Of a stretch of 64,000 nucleotides of DNA, positions 8,643-17,813 are shown piece by piece. The DNA comes from Tetraselmis striata (lineage: Eukaryota; Chlorophyta; Chlorodendrophyceae; Chlorodendrales; Chlorodendraceae). The notes below the pieces were generated by a model. It had not been told where the DNA came from, did no database searches, and was given only the letters and a program-made list of their open reading frames with translations. Position 1 is the stretch's first letter; every line of letters starts with the position of its first letter. The stretch lies in NCBI GenBank assembly GCA_006384855.1, contig VCJN01002105.1:1-64000 (forward strand), read 5' to 3'. Made by a program: the position numbers and the translations under genes.

Positions 8643-10931
8643 ATGTCCCATGCGCGCTTGAAGACCAAGGACTATGAGTCCTTTGCTCGTCCTGGTGATT
8701 TTGATGCTGCCTCATGGCTGCTGTGGCAGTTTCAGCTTGAGAGTCGTCTCACCAGCGAGGAGGGGTATTCTAATATCTTTGTCGCTGATGACACCACAAC
8801 CTCTGAGGACTGCCACGCCCAAGTCTTCCGCCTGCTGCTCAACCTGCTTCCTGGCAGGACCGCGGCGACTCACCTCCTGGACGTCAGCTACCGTTACAAC
8901 ACCCGTAAGGGCTACCACGCCCTGCAAGCCCTCAAGGCCGCTTTTGCTCCGCCACCTGAGACCTACATCTCCACCCTTGAGGGCTCCCTGTCTACCAAGC
9001 AATCTCCTCACGAGGACCTCGAATCGTTCATCGCCCGCCTGATGCTTGCCCGCCTGATGCTTGACAGAGCCGGCACGATTGTCCCTGACGCCAAGCTGAT
9101 CAACCACTTCCGTGATGGTCTGCGTCAACCTGACTTCAAGTCTGAGTACGACCACCTTCTTCGCAGCAGGCCTGACACCTTCCTTGAGGCAACGAAGGCT
9201 GTCCGTCTCACCTCCCGTGCGCCTGCCGCCGAGTCAACTGCTGCAGCATTCCTGGCCGCGCCGCCCCCGTCGCAGCCGAGCGCCGTGAAGGATGGCAAAT
9301 TGAGTGAGGCTGATCTCACTGCCCTGGTCGCAAGACTCAAAGAGGAGCTCTCTCCTCCTCAGCCCGGCGCTGAAGATGCAACCATGTCCAAGCTCGCCGC
9401 CATGCTGTCTTCCTTGGCGTCCGGCGGCACTGGCCACTCGTCTACGCAGCCGTCAGACCGCCCCGGCGTCAACAAGCGCCGCTGCTATTACTGTGGCATC
9501 CCTGGCCACCCGAAGCGTGACTGCCGAAGCTACGCCCGGGACAAGGCCGCGGGCCGTGTTCACCCTGATCGCAACCCACCTGCAGGAGACGGCCGCGGCC
9601 GCCCTGACGCCGCTGGCGACAAGGAGCATGCCCACGTGGCCAAGGAATTTGCTTTTGTGGCGACCTCTCACCTCAACCTGCCCAGCTGCCCCACATCAGC
9701 AGAACGTCTGGCGCCCGTCACCACCGACTTCAACGTGATCACCCATTGCACCTTCTGTTGGAGCCGCTCTCACCTGCGCGAGGAGTGCTACAAGCTCCGG
9801 GCGGATATTGCGGATGGCAAGCGTCCCATGCTCCCCGAGGCTGATGTGGTGGTTACATCCATCATGCCACTTGCGGAGCCTGCCATGGGTGCTGAGCAGG
9901 AGACTGATGAGTCTAAGGCGCCCGCGGAGCCAGTGGAGTCTGCTGCGGCGTGTCATGAGTCTAAGGAGCCCGAGGAGTCAGGCGAGCCTGCCGCGGAGCC
10001 TGACGCGCTGGAGGCGTCCGCTGAGGATCCTGACACCGAGCCCAAGTCACCTCATCGCCGCAACCGCCATCTGCGCCGCCGCCGCAACCATGCTGTGCGC
10101 CGCCGCAACCATGCGGCGCGCCAGGCTGCATGCGCCTTCCTACGCATCAGCGAAGGGGATTACGATGCCTCGAGCGACAACAACATGCCGGGCGCGGTGA
10201 CTGACAGCTCGTCTGGCGGCAGCTGCACACCGTGTGACTGGAGCCCGCCACAGGAGCGACCTCCCACACATGATGCCGCTGACTACCCGGACGCCGTCCC
10301 TCCGTCTACACCGGATGCCATTGATCAACTGATCATGATGACTGCTGTCGACAACCTCTGCGATACCGCCAGCGATGTGGATGTCCATGGTGATGACGGC
10401 AATGGCGACAGTGACAGCGAGTGCGAGCATGACGCTCTGGAGCGCGCGTTCCACTGGCGCCACACTGCGTCTCATCGCCCGGGTGTGTGCTACCCGGCCT
10501 ACCTCACTCCTACCAAGACCGTTCCCTTCTTCCATCCACGTGGATATACTGCTGCGTTTGCCGCCCAGACGCTGCCGGACATCGCCTCCACACCGCCATT
10601 GCCTCACGCCGCCCTTGCCCGCTCGCCGACGCCGTTCCAGCCTCTTCCGTCTGTTACTGATGTCAAGGCCGACCCTGCTGCTTTTACCAAGGGCAAGCCG
10701 ATTCGGATTTTGTCACTGTGTGCTGGCGCCCTTCACTCCATCGCGGAGGGCCTGGCCGAAGCTGGTGTCACCATTGGCGACATGATCTGCTGCGAGACCA
10801 ACAAGCACGTGCGCAAGGCCGGCCGGGTGGAGCAGGAGCGCATGCAAGCCCGCCATCCTCATCAGATCCCTGCCAGCGCCATCCACGACTCCTACGGCCG
10901 CATCAACCCTGATGTCTTGCATCAACACTGA
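8643..10931 (+). CDS. Copia gag with zinc knuckles, plus N-terminal half of DNA methyltransferase
   Basis: 762 aa from the ATG at 8643, which sits in a good context (GCTACCATGT); the frame is open 18 bp further upstream but without ATG. The N-terminal ~200 residues are of Copia gag type (KDYESFARPGDFDAASWLLW..., repeated leucine-rich helices). Two CX2CX4HX4C knuckles follow, CYYCGIPGHPKRDC (from residue 281) and CTFCWSRSHLREEC (from residue 369), a feature linked to RNA packaging. Then come Glu/Pro-rich and Arg/His-rich linkers. From about residue 684 begins a methyltransferase: motif I as ILSLCAGALHSIAEGLAEAG and motif II around CCETNKHVRKAG. The frame ends at TGA 10929-10931, in the middle of the methyltransferase, with the rest in the next frame. 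Confidence 0.9.
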   Translation: MSHARLKTKDYESFARPGDFDAASWLLWQFQLESRLTSEEGYSNIFVADDTTTSEDCHAQVFRLLLNLLPGRTAATHLLDVSYRYNTRKGYHALQALKAAFAPPPETYISTLEGSLSTKQSPHEDLESFIARLMLARLMLDRAGTIVPDAKLINHFRDGLRQPDFKSEYDHLLRSRPDTFLEATKAVRLTSRAPAAESTAAAFLAAPPPSQPSAVKDGKLSEADLTALVARLKEELSPPQPGAEDATMSKLAAMLSSLASGGTGHSSTQPSDRPGVNKRRCYYCGIPGHPKRDCRSYARDKAAGRVHPDRNPPAGDGRGRPDAAGDKEHAHVAKEFAFVATSHLNLPSCPTSAERLAPVTTDFNVITHCTFCWSRSHLREECYKLRADIADGKRPMLPEADVVVTSIMPLAEPAMGAEQETDESKAPAEPVESAAACHESKEPEESGEPAAEPDALEASAEDPDTEPKSPHRRNRHLRRRRNHAVRRRNHAARQAACAFLRISEGDYDASSDNNMPGAVTDSSSGGSCTPCDWSPPQERPPTHDAADYPDAVPPSTPDAIDQLIMMTAVDNLCDTASDVDVHGDDGNGDSDSECEHDALERAFHWRHTASHRPGVCYPAYLTPTKTVPFFHPRGYTAAFAAQTLPDIASTPPLPHAALARSPTPFQPLPSVTDVKADPAAFTKGKPIRILSLCAGALHSIAEGLAEAGVTIGDMICCETNKHVRKAGRVEQERMQARHPHQIPASAIHDSYGRINPDVLHQH

Positions 10932-13900
10932 CGACGAACTGGCGTCCCTTGGGCATGTCGACCTAGTGATTGCCTCACCGCCCTGCGCCCCGTTCTCAGC
11001 CGCCAACCCTCATCGCCTCATGCTCGCCGACCCGCGTGCTGGTGGGCTGTACGGTTCTATTGATGTCGTCAAGCGTCTGGCGTCGATGCAGTCTGGTGGC
11101 GTCAACTTCATTCTCGAGAACGTCCCCGGTGCTGCGCGCTGCCATGAGATCGTTGAGGCTATGGGCACGCCAATTCTGGTCCGAGCGCACGAGCTTGGGT
11201 CAACAGCCAGACGCGATACAGTGGTATGGAGCAACATCCGTGACATCGATTTCTTTCGCGCTCACTATCAGCAGGCCCAGCGGGCACCGCTGTCTGTTGG
11301 GGAACTCCTTACCACACATGGCTTCTCTCCACGGTGGACCGCTCCTTCTCATCTGCAGCATGGCCTCTTCTCGAAGTTCGTCTCCCGCCGGGGCAGTTAC
11401 GCCTACCGCATGACCACCGCCACGACAGACGCACCTGCAGTGCCCGGCAAAAGCATGCTTCTACTCGACGGCGAGCCTGAAACCCCCTGTTTGGACATCG
11501 TGGCTGTGAGCATGGGCTTCCCGGCTGACACATTGGACATCCCTGGTCTCTCGCTTGATCAGCGCCGCATGATGCTGGGCGCCTGCATCGATGCCAACAT
11601 CGGCAGGTGGCTGGCACTTGCCATCGTTAAGGCCAGTGCGTCAGAGGTTGCGCTACCCGGCATCAAGTCGTTCCCGCAGTCGTGGGTGCTTGACACCGGC
11701 GCCACCTCTCACATGGTGGCCAACATCTCTGACTTCGCGGATTACAAGCCCATTTCCCCGCGCTGGATTCACGGACTGTGTGCACGAGCCGTCGGCATCG
11801 GCACTGTGCGAACCACCATTCCCGACGACAACGGCACTGCTCAGACAGTCGTTCTTCGCAATGTGTTACACGTGCCAGATCTCGCGTTCCGCTCTGACAA
11901 CCAGATCTATCGTCTCTTCAGTAGCCGGCAAGCTGAGGAGCAGAATGCCCATCTCCAGATCATCATCAACTCCCGCGGCAGCCGCCTCGAAGTGGGCGAT
12001 ACCGTCTTCCCGGTGGAGAGCGTCGACCGCCTGTACGTACTGCACAGCCGCATTGAGCGGTCTGGACCCCCAGCGGGCATCTCCCTCGTCTCTGCAGTGA
12101 AGCAAGACTCCAAGTATCTGTGGCATGCCAGGCTCGGTCACATCCATGAGCGCGCCATGGACGCTCTGCGCGGCACCGCAGGCACGCAGGTTGACTACTC
12201 CACGCAGACGCGTCTACCGTTCTGCCACGCCTGCGCCATGATCAAGGCTACTGCAGCCCCGCGACCGCGCACCTGTCATCCTCGACCAGATGCACCATGT
12301 CACATGCTGGGCTGCGACTTCTGGGAGAACCCCACCAGATCGCTGCAAGGCAACTCCTACGTGTTTGGAGCTGTTGATTACGCCAGCAGCTGGTGCTGCA
12401 TTCTATTTGTCCGCTCCCGCGCCGCCGCTGTCGACTGCCTGCGCCGCGTCCTGGCGATCGCCCGCAGCATGGGGCACACCGTCCGTGCCCTACGTCTCGA
12501 CAACGACAGCGTGTTCCACAGTCGCGCCTTCATCGCTGAGTGTGACGCTCATGCACTGCGACGTGAGTATTCTGCTCCCTACAGCCAGTTTCAGAATGGG
12601 CTGGTGGAGCGTACCTGGCGCACCTTGTGGACCTGGGGCCGCTGCATGCTGGCCTATGCTGGCCTTCCTACCCCGTACTGGCAGTTTGCCATGGCTACCG
12701 CTGCCTACCTGCACAACCGCACCCCCAGGAGCACCGGCGCTGCACCCATGTCCATCGTCGCCGCAGCCGCCCCTGATCTCTCCCATTTGCGCGTCTTCGG
12801 CTGTCCAGCGTACGTTCATCAACAGCGCGCTCAACGCATCAAGTCGGACCCCTCTGCTCGACTCGGCATCTTCGTGGGCTACGACGCTTTGCATGCGGAC
12901 GACTGCTACCTCGTCTATTTTCCTGATACCAACACCACCGTGGCAACGCGCAACGTCACGTTCAACGAGCATTGGGTCCTGCCGGCTACCCCTTCACCTG
13001 CCACTGATGTGTGGCGGCATGCCACACAGGAGGGGATGATGTGGCAGGAAGGGCATGCATCAACTTCAGGAGGGGCATCTACCTCCGGAGGGGCATCGAC
13101 CTCAGGAGGGGCATCCCGCCCACTGCACCGTCCCGACAGTGACAGTGATGCCAGCGACAGCGACGAAGATTTCTTCCCAAACGCCCAGCCTGAGCGAGAT
13201 GAGACGCCCGAACCAGCCGGAGCCGGTGCCCCGCAGCCACCAGCAGTGACTCCCCAGCCTCCTACTCCTGCCGTCCCTGGTCCAGCACGCCCTACAGTGC
13301 CAACCGCCCCGACGTCCAGCGGACCGCCACAGCCTGCCGGCTTGTCCCGATCAAGCCGCCCGCGCATCGACTACCGCAACCCCGTCAGCGCCCGCCACCA
13401 GGCATGGAGCAATCGAGATCATGCCCATCTGGCAGGCGAGGCACCCGGCGATCCGCAGACGCACACGGAAGCTCTGACCGGTCCAGATGCACCACACTGG
13501 CTGGAGGCGATGTGGGTAGAATACCGATCCCTCATAGCCAGGAAGACGTGGGTACTGGTGACCCTACCATCCGGCAGGAAGGCAGTCAGGTGCAAGTGGG
13601 TATTCAAGACCAAGCGCAACGCCGACGGCAGCCTGGCACGCTACAAGGCGCGACTGGTGGCCAAGGGCTTTAGCCAAGTGCATGGCATCGACTACAACGA
13701 CACCTTCGCACCTACCGTGAAGTTCACCACGCTACGCATCATATTTTCCCTGGCAGCCCATTACGGCATGGAGCTCGAGCAGACCGACATCGACTGTGCG
13801 TTCCTCTACGCAGACCTGGAGGAGGATATCTACATGACACAAGCCCCTGAGTTTGAACAGCAAGGCCCCAACGGAGAGGAGCTGGTCTACCACCTGAAGA

Positions 13901-15000
13901 AGAGCGTCTATGGCCTCAAGCAGGCGCCGCACGATTGGTACCTCAAGCTGCGCGAGCACATGCTGGGGCAGGGATTTGCTCAGCTCAAGACCGACCCCGG
14001 CGCCTACATCTACCGATCCGGCAACACCTTCAGCATTGTGGCGATCTACGTGGACGACATCCTGATCTGCAGCAACTGCACCACTTGGGTGGTTCAGTTC
14101 AAGCGCAACCTCGCTGACGAGTTCGACATCAAGGACCTGGGAGCCTGCACCTGGATTCTAGGCATGAAGGTGGAGCGCGACCGAGACGCGGGCACCATCA
14201 AGATACATCAAGGGAAGTACGTGACCGACCTGCTGGAGCGTTTCAACATGACAGACTGCAACCCTGCTGATATTCCCAGCGTCGGCAACGATGCTCGCGA
14301 CTCACCTGCGCTAGACGATCCAAGCATTTTCAGGAGCCCTATCGGCGGACTGCTGTACGCCTCCACTGCCACCAGGCCTGACATCACTGAGGCCGTCAAC
14401 CGCCTGTGCAGAGCTATGTCAGCCCCAACTCGCGCACACATGGAAGATGCAAAACATGTTTTGCGCTACCTCAAGAAGTACCCTGATCGAGGCATCACCT
14501 TCGGCGGGAGCGACGTGCTGCAGCTAGCTGGATGGTCTGACTCAAACCACGCCACGATGACCAGCCAAGGCAAGGCCACCTGCGGATTCTACTTCACCAT
14601 CTGCGGAGGAGCAGTGAGCTACAAGTCGCTGTTGCAGCCTATCGTCACCCTATCCACTGCGGAGGCGGAATACGTCGCCATGGCAATCGCCACTCAGGAG
14701 GTGATGTTCATCAGGCAGATGTTGCAGGAGCTGGGACTCGCACTTGACGGCCCTACCCCTATCGGAGAGGACAATCAAGCATGCATCGCTATCGCCACCA
14801 ATGACGTGACATCCAGTCGTACCAAGCACATGGACATCCGCTACCACTTCGTGCGCGAGGCATGCAAGAATGGCGACATCAGTATCTACTACGTGGAAAC
14901 CAGGGAGATGGCCGCCGACATGTTCACCAAGCCTCTACGCAACCCTCTCTTCGCCAAGTTTGCTGCAAAGGTCATGCAGTTCATCGAGGAGGGGTGTTAA
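10912..15000 (+). CDS. C-terminal methyltransferase, protease, integrase, RT and RNase H polyprotein
   Basis: 1362 aa. Residues about 18-245 hold the rest of the C5-methyltransferase: motif IV DLVIASPPCAPFS (catalytic Cys), motif VI FILENVPG, motif VIII-like STARRDTVVWSNI and a target-recognition/motif IX-X end, VSMGFPADTLDIPGLSLDQ. Then come protease WVLDTGATSHMV (residue ~261), GAG-pre-integrase WHARLGHIHERAM with CHAC, integrase (GCDFWE, RLDNDSVFHS, QNGLVERTW: D-D-E), RT (KARLVAKGFSQ, QTDIDCAFLYADLEEDIYM, YVDDILI at ~14047) and RNase H (STAEAEYVAM, EDNQACIAIA, RTKHMDIRYHF, MFTKPL). The stop TAA lies in the first bases of the 3' LTR. An ATG at 10912 opens this frame, but fusion by +1 frameshifting is equally possible. 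Confidence 0.93.
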   Translation: MSCINTDDELASLGHVDLVIASPPCAPFSAANPHRLMLADPRAGGLYGSIDVVKRLASMQSGGVNFILENVPGAARCHEIVEAMGTPILVRAHELGSTARRDTVVWSNIRDIDFFRAHYQQAQRAPLSVGELLTTHGFSPRWTAPSHLQHGLFSKFVSRRGSYAYRMTTATTDAPAVPGKSMLLLDGEPETPCLDIVAVSMGFPADTLDIPGLSLDQRRMMLGACIDANIGRWLALAIVKASASEVALPGIKSFPQSWVLDTGATSHMVANISDFADYKPISPRWIHGLCARAVGIGTVRTTIPDDNGTAQTVVLRNVLHVPDLAFRSDNQIYRLFSSRQAEEQNAHLQIIINSRGSRLEVGDTVFPVESVDRLYVLHSRIERSGPPAGISLVSAVKQDSKYLWHARLGHIHERAMDALRGTAGTQVDYSTQTRLPFCHACAMIKATAAPRPRTCHPRPDAPCHMLGCDFWENPTRSLQGNSYVFGAVDYASSWCCILFVRSRAAAVDCLRRVLAIARSMGHTVRALRLDNDSVFHSRAFIAECDAHALRREYSAPYSQFQNGLVERTWRTLWTWGRCMLAYAGLPTPYWQFAMATAAYLHNRTPRSTGAAPMSIVAAAAPDLSHLRVFGCPAYVHQQRAQRIKSDPSARLGIFVGYDALHADDCYLVYFPDTNTTVATRNVTFNEHWVLPATPSPATDVWRHATQEGMMWQEGHASTSGGASTSGGASTSGGASRPLHRPDSDSDASDSDEDFFPNAQPERDETPEPAGAGAPQPPAVTPQPPTPAVPGPARPTVPTAPTSSGPPQPAGLSRSSRPRIDYRNPVSARHQAWSNRDHAHLAGEAPGDPQTHTEALTGPDAPHWLEAMWVEYRSLIARKTWVLVTLPSGRKAVRCKWVFKTKRNADGSLARYKARLVAKGFSQVHGIDYNDTFAPTVKFTTLRIIFSLAAHYGMELEQTDIDCAFLYADLEEDIYMTQAPEFEQQGPNGEELVYHLKKSVYGLKQAPHDWYLKLREHMLGQGFAQLKTDPGAYIYRSGNTFSIVAIYVDDILICSNCTTWVVQFKRNLADEFDIKDLGACTWILGMKVERDRDAGTIKIHQGKYVTDLLERFNMTDCNPADIPSVGNDARDSPALDDPSIFRSPIGGLLYASTATRPDITEAVNRLCRAMSAPTRAHMEDAKHVLRYLKKYPDRGITFGGSDVLQLAGWSDSNHATMTSQGKATCGFYFTICGGAVSYKSLLQPIVTLSTAEAEYVAMAIATQEVMFIRQMLQELGLALDGPTPIGEDNQACIAIATNDVTSSRTKHMDIRYHFVREACKNGDISIYYVETREMAADMFTKPLRNPLFAKFAAKVMQFIEEGC
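14986..14994 (+). other. Polypurine tract of the Copia element
   Basis: GAGGAGGGG directly before the 3' LTR, the expected plus-strand primer site for reverse transcription. Confidence 0.8.
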
Positions 15001-15438
15001 TACTAATATGCTGATGAGAGCGCTGAACTGCTGTGACTTGTAGCTGCTCTTGCTGCTCTAACAGGCTGCCACAGTGGTACTGCACCTGGGTACATTTAGG
15101 ATTGCGCTCAGATGGGCAACAGGCTCAAGTGACTGTTGACCATTCATGTCCACACCAACAAAGCATAAAGTACTAGAAAAGTTACATCAAACGTACCAGA
15201 ACCAAGGTACAACGGTAACTACTAGAGGCCATCTCAGTGGCCAGGATGCCACAGACCGGCTAGGCATGTTGCAAACATGCCCACCAGCCAAGTTGGAGAA
15301 ACCTAGCCTTTGTAAATCACTTCGTTCTTCCCACCAGCTCCTCCCTCGACCTGCAAGGTCGTGTTGCCGTCCTGTGCACTCACACTCACCTGCTGCTGCT
15401 TGTCTGTCAGCTGCAGCCGCCTTGTGTCAACATTAACA
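14995..15438 (+). repeat. 3' LTR of the Copia element
   Basis: 444 bp, followed by target-site copy GCCAT at 15439-15443. Two mismatches to the 5' LTR. Confidence 0.97.
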
Positions 15439-15776
15439 GCCATGTACTGAAATACAAAGTGCTCCCCTTGTTGGATTGTCGAGCAGGAAAGATCGCGGGC
15501 CTGGGCTACAAAGCGCCGCTTCGATATCCTGACCTGTGGAGACTCCGATATGATCATCCAGAAGGGGGACATTATTTAAAATGTCTCTCTGGAGCAGGTT
15601 AAGCTCGTCAGTCACGCCGGGATGGTCTTCGAACACATCCGGGATTTGCACCTCAAAGGGTTGTACGCCGAGGTGTACCTCCCTGACCCCGTCCACTGTC
15701 CCGCTCTGCTTACTTCCACTGCATTTTGGCTACGTACACACCACTAAGTGTACCCTCCCCCCATCACACTGTGCAG

Positions 15777-16065
15777 CTCAAGAAGCTTCACAAAATGATT
15801 CTGGGAAGGTACTGCAACATCCCCAGGCGTGTCGTGAAACCGCTTCTGCGAAATATGCGCCACCTGCGCCAAACACATAACTACCAATAGGCCAAGGCTA
15901 CAGCCGGTCACCGGCCGATATTGTCCACGGGCATGTTCGGGGCCCGTGGCCAGATCGACCTCATCGACTACCAGTCACCAGAATAAAAGGCCTACTGCTT
16001 CCTGCTCACCTACATCGATCACGGCATCAAGTTTTGCTTCTGCACTCTGATCCCCAACAAGGAGG
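15777..16065 (+). pseudogene. Zinc-domain and integrase-core piece of KRBA2-like protein
   Basis: After a CAG acceptor-like site, the piece reads HKMILGRYCNIPRRVVK, then in a shifted frame FCEICATCAKH (HHCC-like cysteines), then in a further shift GARGQIDLIDYQSPE, a stop, and KAYCFLLTYIDHGIKFCF. The RGQIDLIDYQS...YIDHGIKF pattern is the first-Asp block of Ginger/KRBA2 integrases. At least two frameshifts and one stop in this short piece show it is dead. It ends at a GT donor (16066). Confidence 0.7.
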
Positions 16066-16183
16066 TTTGTATGCCACAGTAGCGGGCTAGTCTGACAGTT
16101 GCGCGCCTATCCAACCCCTTGCTGCCGCCTTCCCTTTTCTTAATTAAGCTAAGTATCTTATCACCCCACCCCATCCCTGCAGA

Positions 16184-16390
16184 AGGATACCACAGCAGGG
16201 AAACTGTTTTTACTCTTCTCCCTCCTTGGGCCGCCTGCCATCCTTCAAGCTGACAATCGTAGAGAGTTCTTTGGTGTTGCCGACAAGCAACCGAGCAGGA
16301 GAATCGGTCTCTCGGAGGAGGAGGTGAAGGAGGTAGTGTGTGGGCTGTTGAGAATTAAATGGCATGCTGCTCATCTTGCGTACAAGTGCA
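16184..16390 (+). pseudogene. Second-Asp integrase piece of KRBA2-like protein
   Basis: Follows a CAG acceptor at 16182 and reads KDTTAGKLFLLFSLLGPPAI then LQADNRREFF. The LQxDN-REF block is the second catalytic Asp region of this integrase family. The third catalytic residue (the Glu block) was not found downstream; instead an AT-rich insert-like region follows. Confidence 0.65.
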
Positions 16391-16499
16391 AGTCTGCAAT
16401 ATGTCTGCGTGTTGTGATTGCAGGTAATTAAAAGCACAAAGAAGCTCTGGCCTGGCTGCCAAATAATAACAGGGAGAGTTAGGCATAGCCCCAGCAACG

Positions 16500-16687
16500 G
16501 CGGCATTGAAAGATTCAACTGTAATTATCACTACTCTTATTAACGTATTTTAATATTGTACATGCTCGGTTTTATATATGATTACTGAAACACTGCTGCT
16601 ATTGGGTTACATATATTAGGTTATGATGTTGTACATATTGTTATATGATAATGTTCTCTAGCCACGGCCATATCTTTGATTGTAACG

Positions 16688-16727
<40 letters not shown>

Positions 16728-16870
16728 AATAATTAATAATACTAATTATGTTATTATGTGTGTTTGCTGCATTATCTATTATTTTGAATACTATAGTTAT
16801 GCAGCAGTGCTAGCTCGTATTCTACAGCATATATATCCTAAACACACAAGTGCTAACTCATATTTCCCTG
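16500..16870. other. AT-rich stretch inside the decayed element
   Basis: Strongly AT-rich, unlike its surroundings, with a (TC)n microsatellite at 16692-16726. No coding signal. It sits where the catalytic Glu block of the integrase would be expected, so it may be an inserted sequence or an intron. Confidence 0.5.
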
Positions 16871-16925
16871 CTCCCCGCTCCTCCGTGTACACGAGAAAGA
16901 TCTGCCCATCACGTCCAGGATTAGC

Positions 16926-17150
16926 GTGAACGCGCAGCACGATGAGCAGCTGCTCACTCGCAACGAGGACCAGCAGACACTACGCGCCTACGTCCTAGAC
17001 CAAAACTTGCCATGGGACCCGGATACACATCGCGCCCCATACAAGGCTTGGTGCAATGGTGGGAATTGCAAGATTGGGATGCTTATCCCCACAGCCGGCC
17101 TTGTCAAGGGTCATCAGTGTGCGCGCGGCAAGGCGTTCTACCATGTCATA
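16926..17150 (+). pseudogene. Linker piece of KRBA2-like protein
   Basis: Open frame reading QHDEQLLTRNEDQQTLRAYV and APYKAWCNGGNCKIGMLIP. The region corresponds in position to the segment between integrase core and C-terminal barrel. I see no catalytic motif; assignment is by context. Confidence 0.4.
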
Positions 17151-17245
17151 TGCACTTGTAACATGTTGTTGCTGCTAATCTTGTCAGCATGCCCGTTGTT
17201 TATGGCATGGGTGTGACTGTGTCACTCATGTGTCTTTCACGCAGG

Positions 17246-17691
17246 TGGAACGGATGATGGCCGCCCACTGCAGCAACGATGGCATCGCTGCTGGGACAGT
17301 GTATGTAGTGCGTCGCTCTGTTGAATCGACGAGTGCAGCCACCGATGCAGCTGCCTCGTCCCGTGAGTCAGTGGGGCGTAAGAGGCAAAGGTCGCCCGAG
17401 GAGCCACCAGTGCTTCCGGCTGCAGCGGCGGAGGCTACTCCACAAGTCCTTTTGCAAGCACGCGCGGCCGTTGGCGATTATAGTCCAGTATCTCCCTCCC
17501 AACTGGCCAACAGTCCCGGGCGGCGCGCAATCAGGGCCCAGTGCGGTGCTGCACCGGCCAAGCAGGCTAGGGTGATGCGTGCCCAGGTCGCTGTCAAGGC
17601 CAGCCCAGCATCATGGTGGGTGATGTGGTCTGAGTGCCGTTGGCAAAGGAGGACCGTGGCAAGGTGGACCCTAGATTCTTGACATGCGTGG
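17246..17691 (+). pseudogene. Pre-barrel and barrel piece of KRBA2-like protein
   Basis: Begins after a CAG acceptor (17243-17245) with VERMMAAHCSNDGIAAGTVY, continues Ala/Ser-rich, then after a frame shift reads IMVGDVV-stop-VPLAKEDRGKVDPRFL. The GD-V-VPxxxxDRGxxDPRxLxxVVTE pattern is the conserved C-terminal barrel of KRBA2-like proteins; the stop (TGA) replaces an expected Arg codon (CGA). It ends at a GT donor at 17692. Confidence 0.65.
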
Positions 17692-17813
17692 TGACTGAGG
17701 TGAGATATGTTATGCTCCCCTTGTTGCTAGTTTCACGCAATGCTTGATGTGTCCTAGTGATGACGCGCACATTTCCTTTCTCAAATGCCCTCCCCAACCC
17801 CCTGTTTTGCAGG

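Larger units (their letters stand above)
8045..15438 (+). mobile_element. Ty1/Copia retrotransposon encoding a C5-DNA methyltransferase
   Basis: The element is 7394 bp long. LTRs of 444 bp (8045-8488 and 14995-15438) begin TGTTAA and end TTAACA. The flanking 5-bp target duplication GCCAT is at 8040-8044 and 15439-15443. A purine tract, GAGGAGGGG (14986-14994), abuts the 3' LTR. The LTRs differ at two positions only (8365/15315 and 8394/15344), so insertion was recent. Internal order is gag with two zinc knuckles, acidic linker, C5-methyltransferase, aspartic protease, integrase, reverse transcriptase, RNase H; integrase before RT is the Copia order. Two long frames (8643-10931 and 10912-15000) overlap by 20 bp in a +1 relation. 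No standard TGGTATCAGAGC primer-binding site follows the 5' LTR. Confidence 0.97.

Noticed and set aside
10120-10607. Minus-strand and alternative frames within the Copia ORF
   Set aside because: No motif; shadows of the gag-methyltransferase frame.
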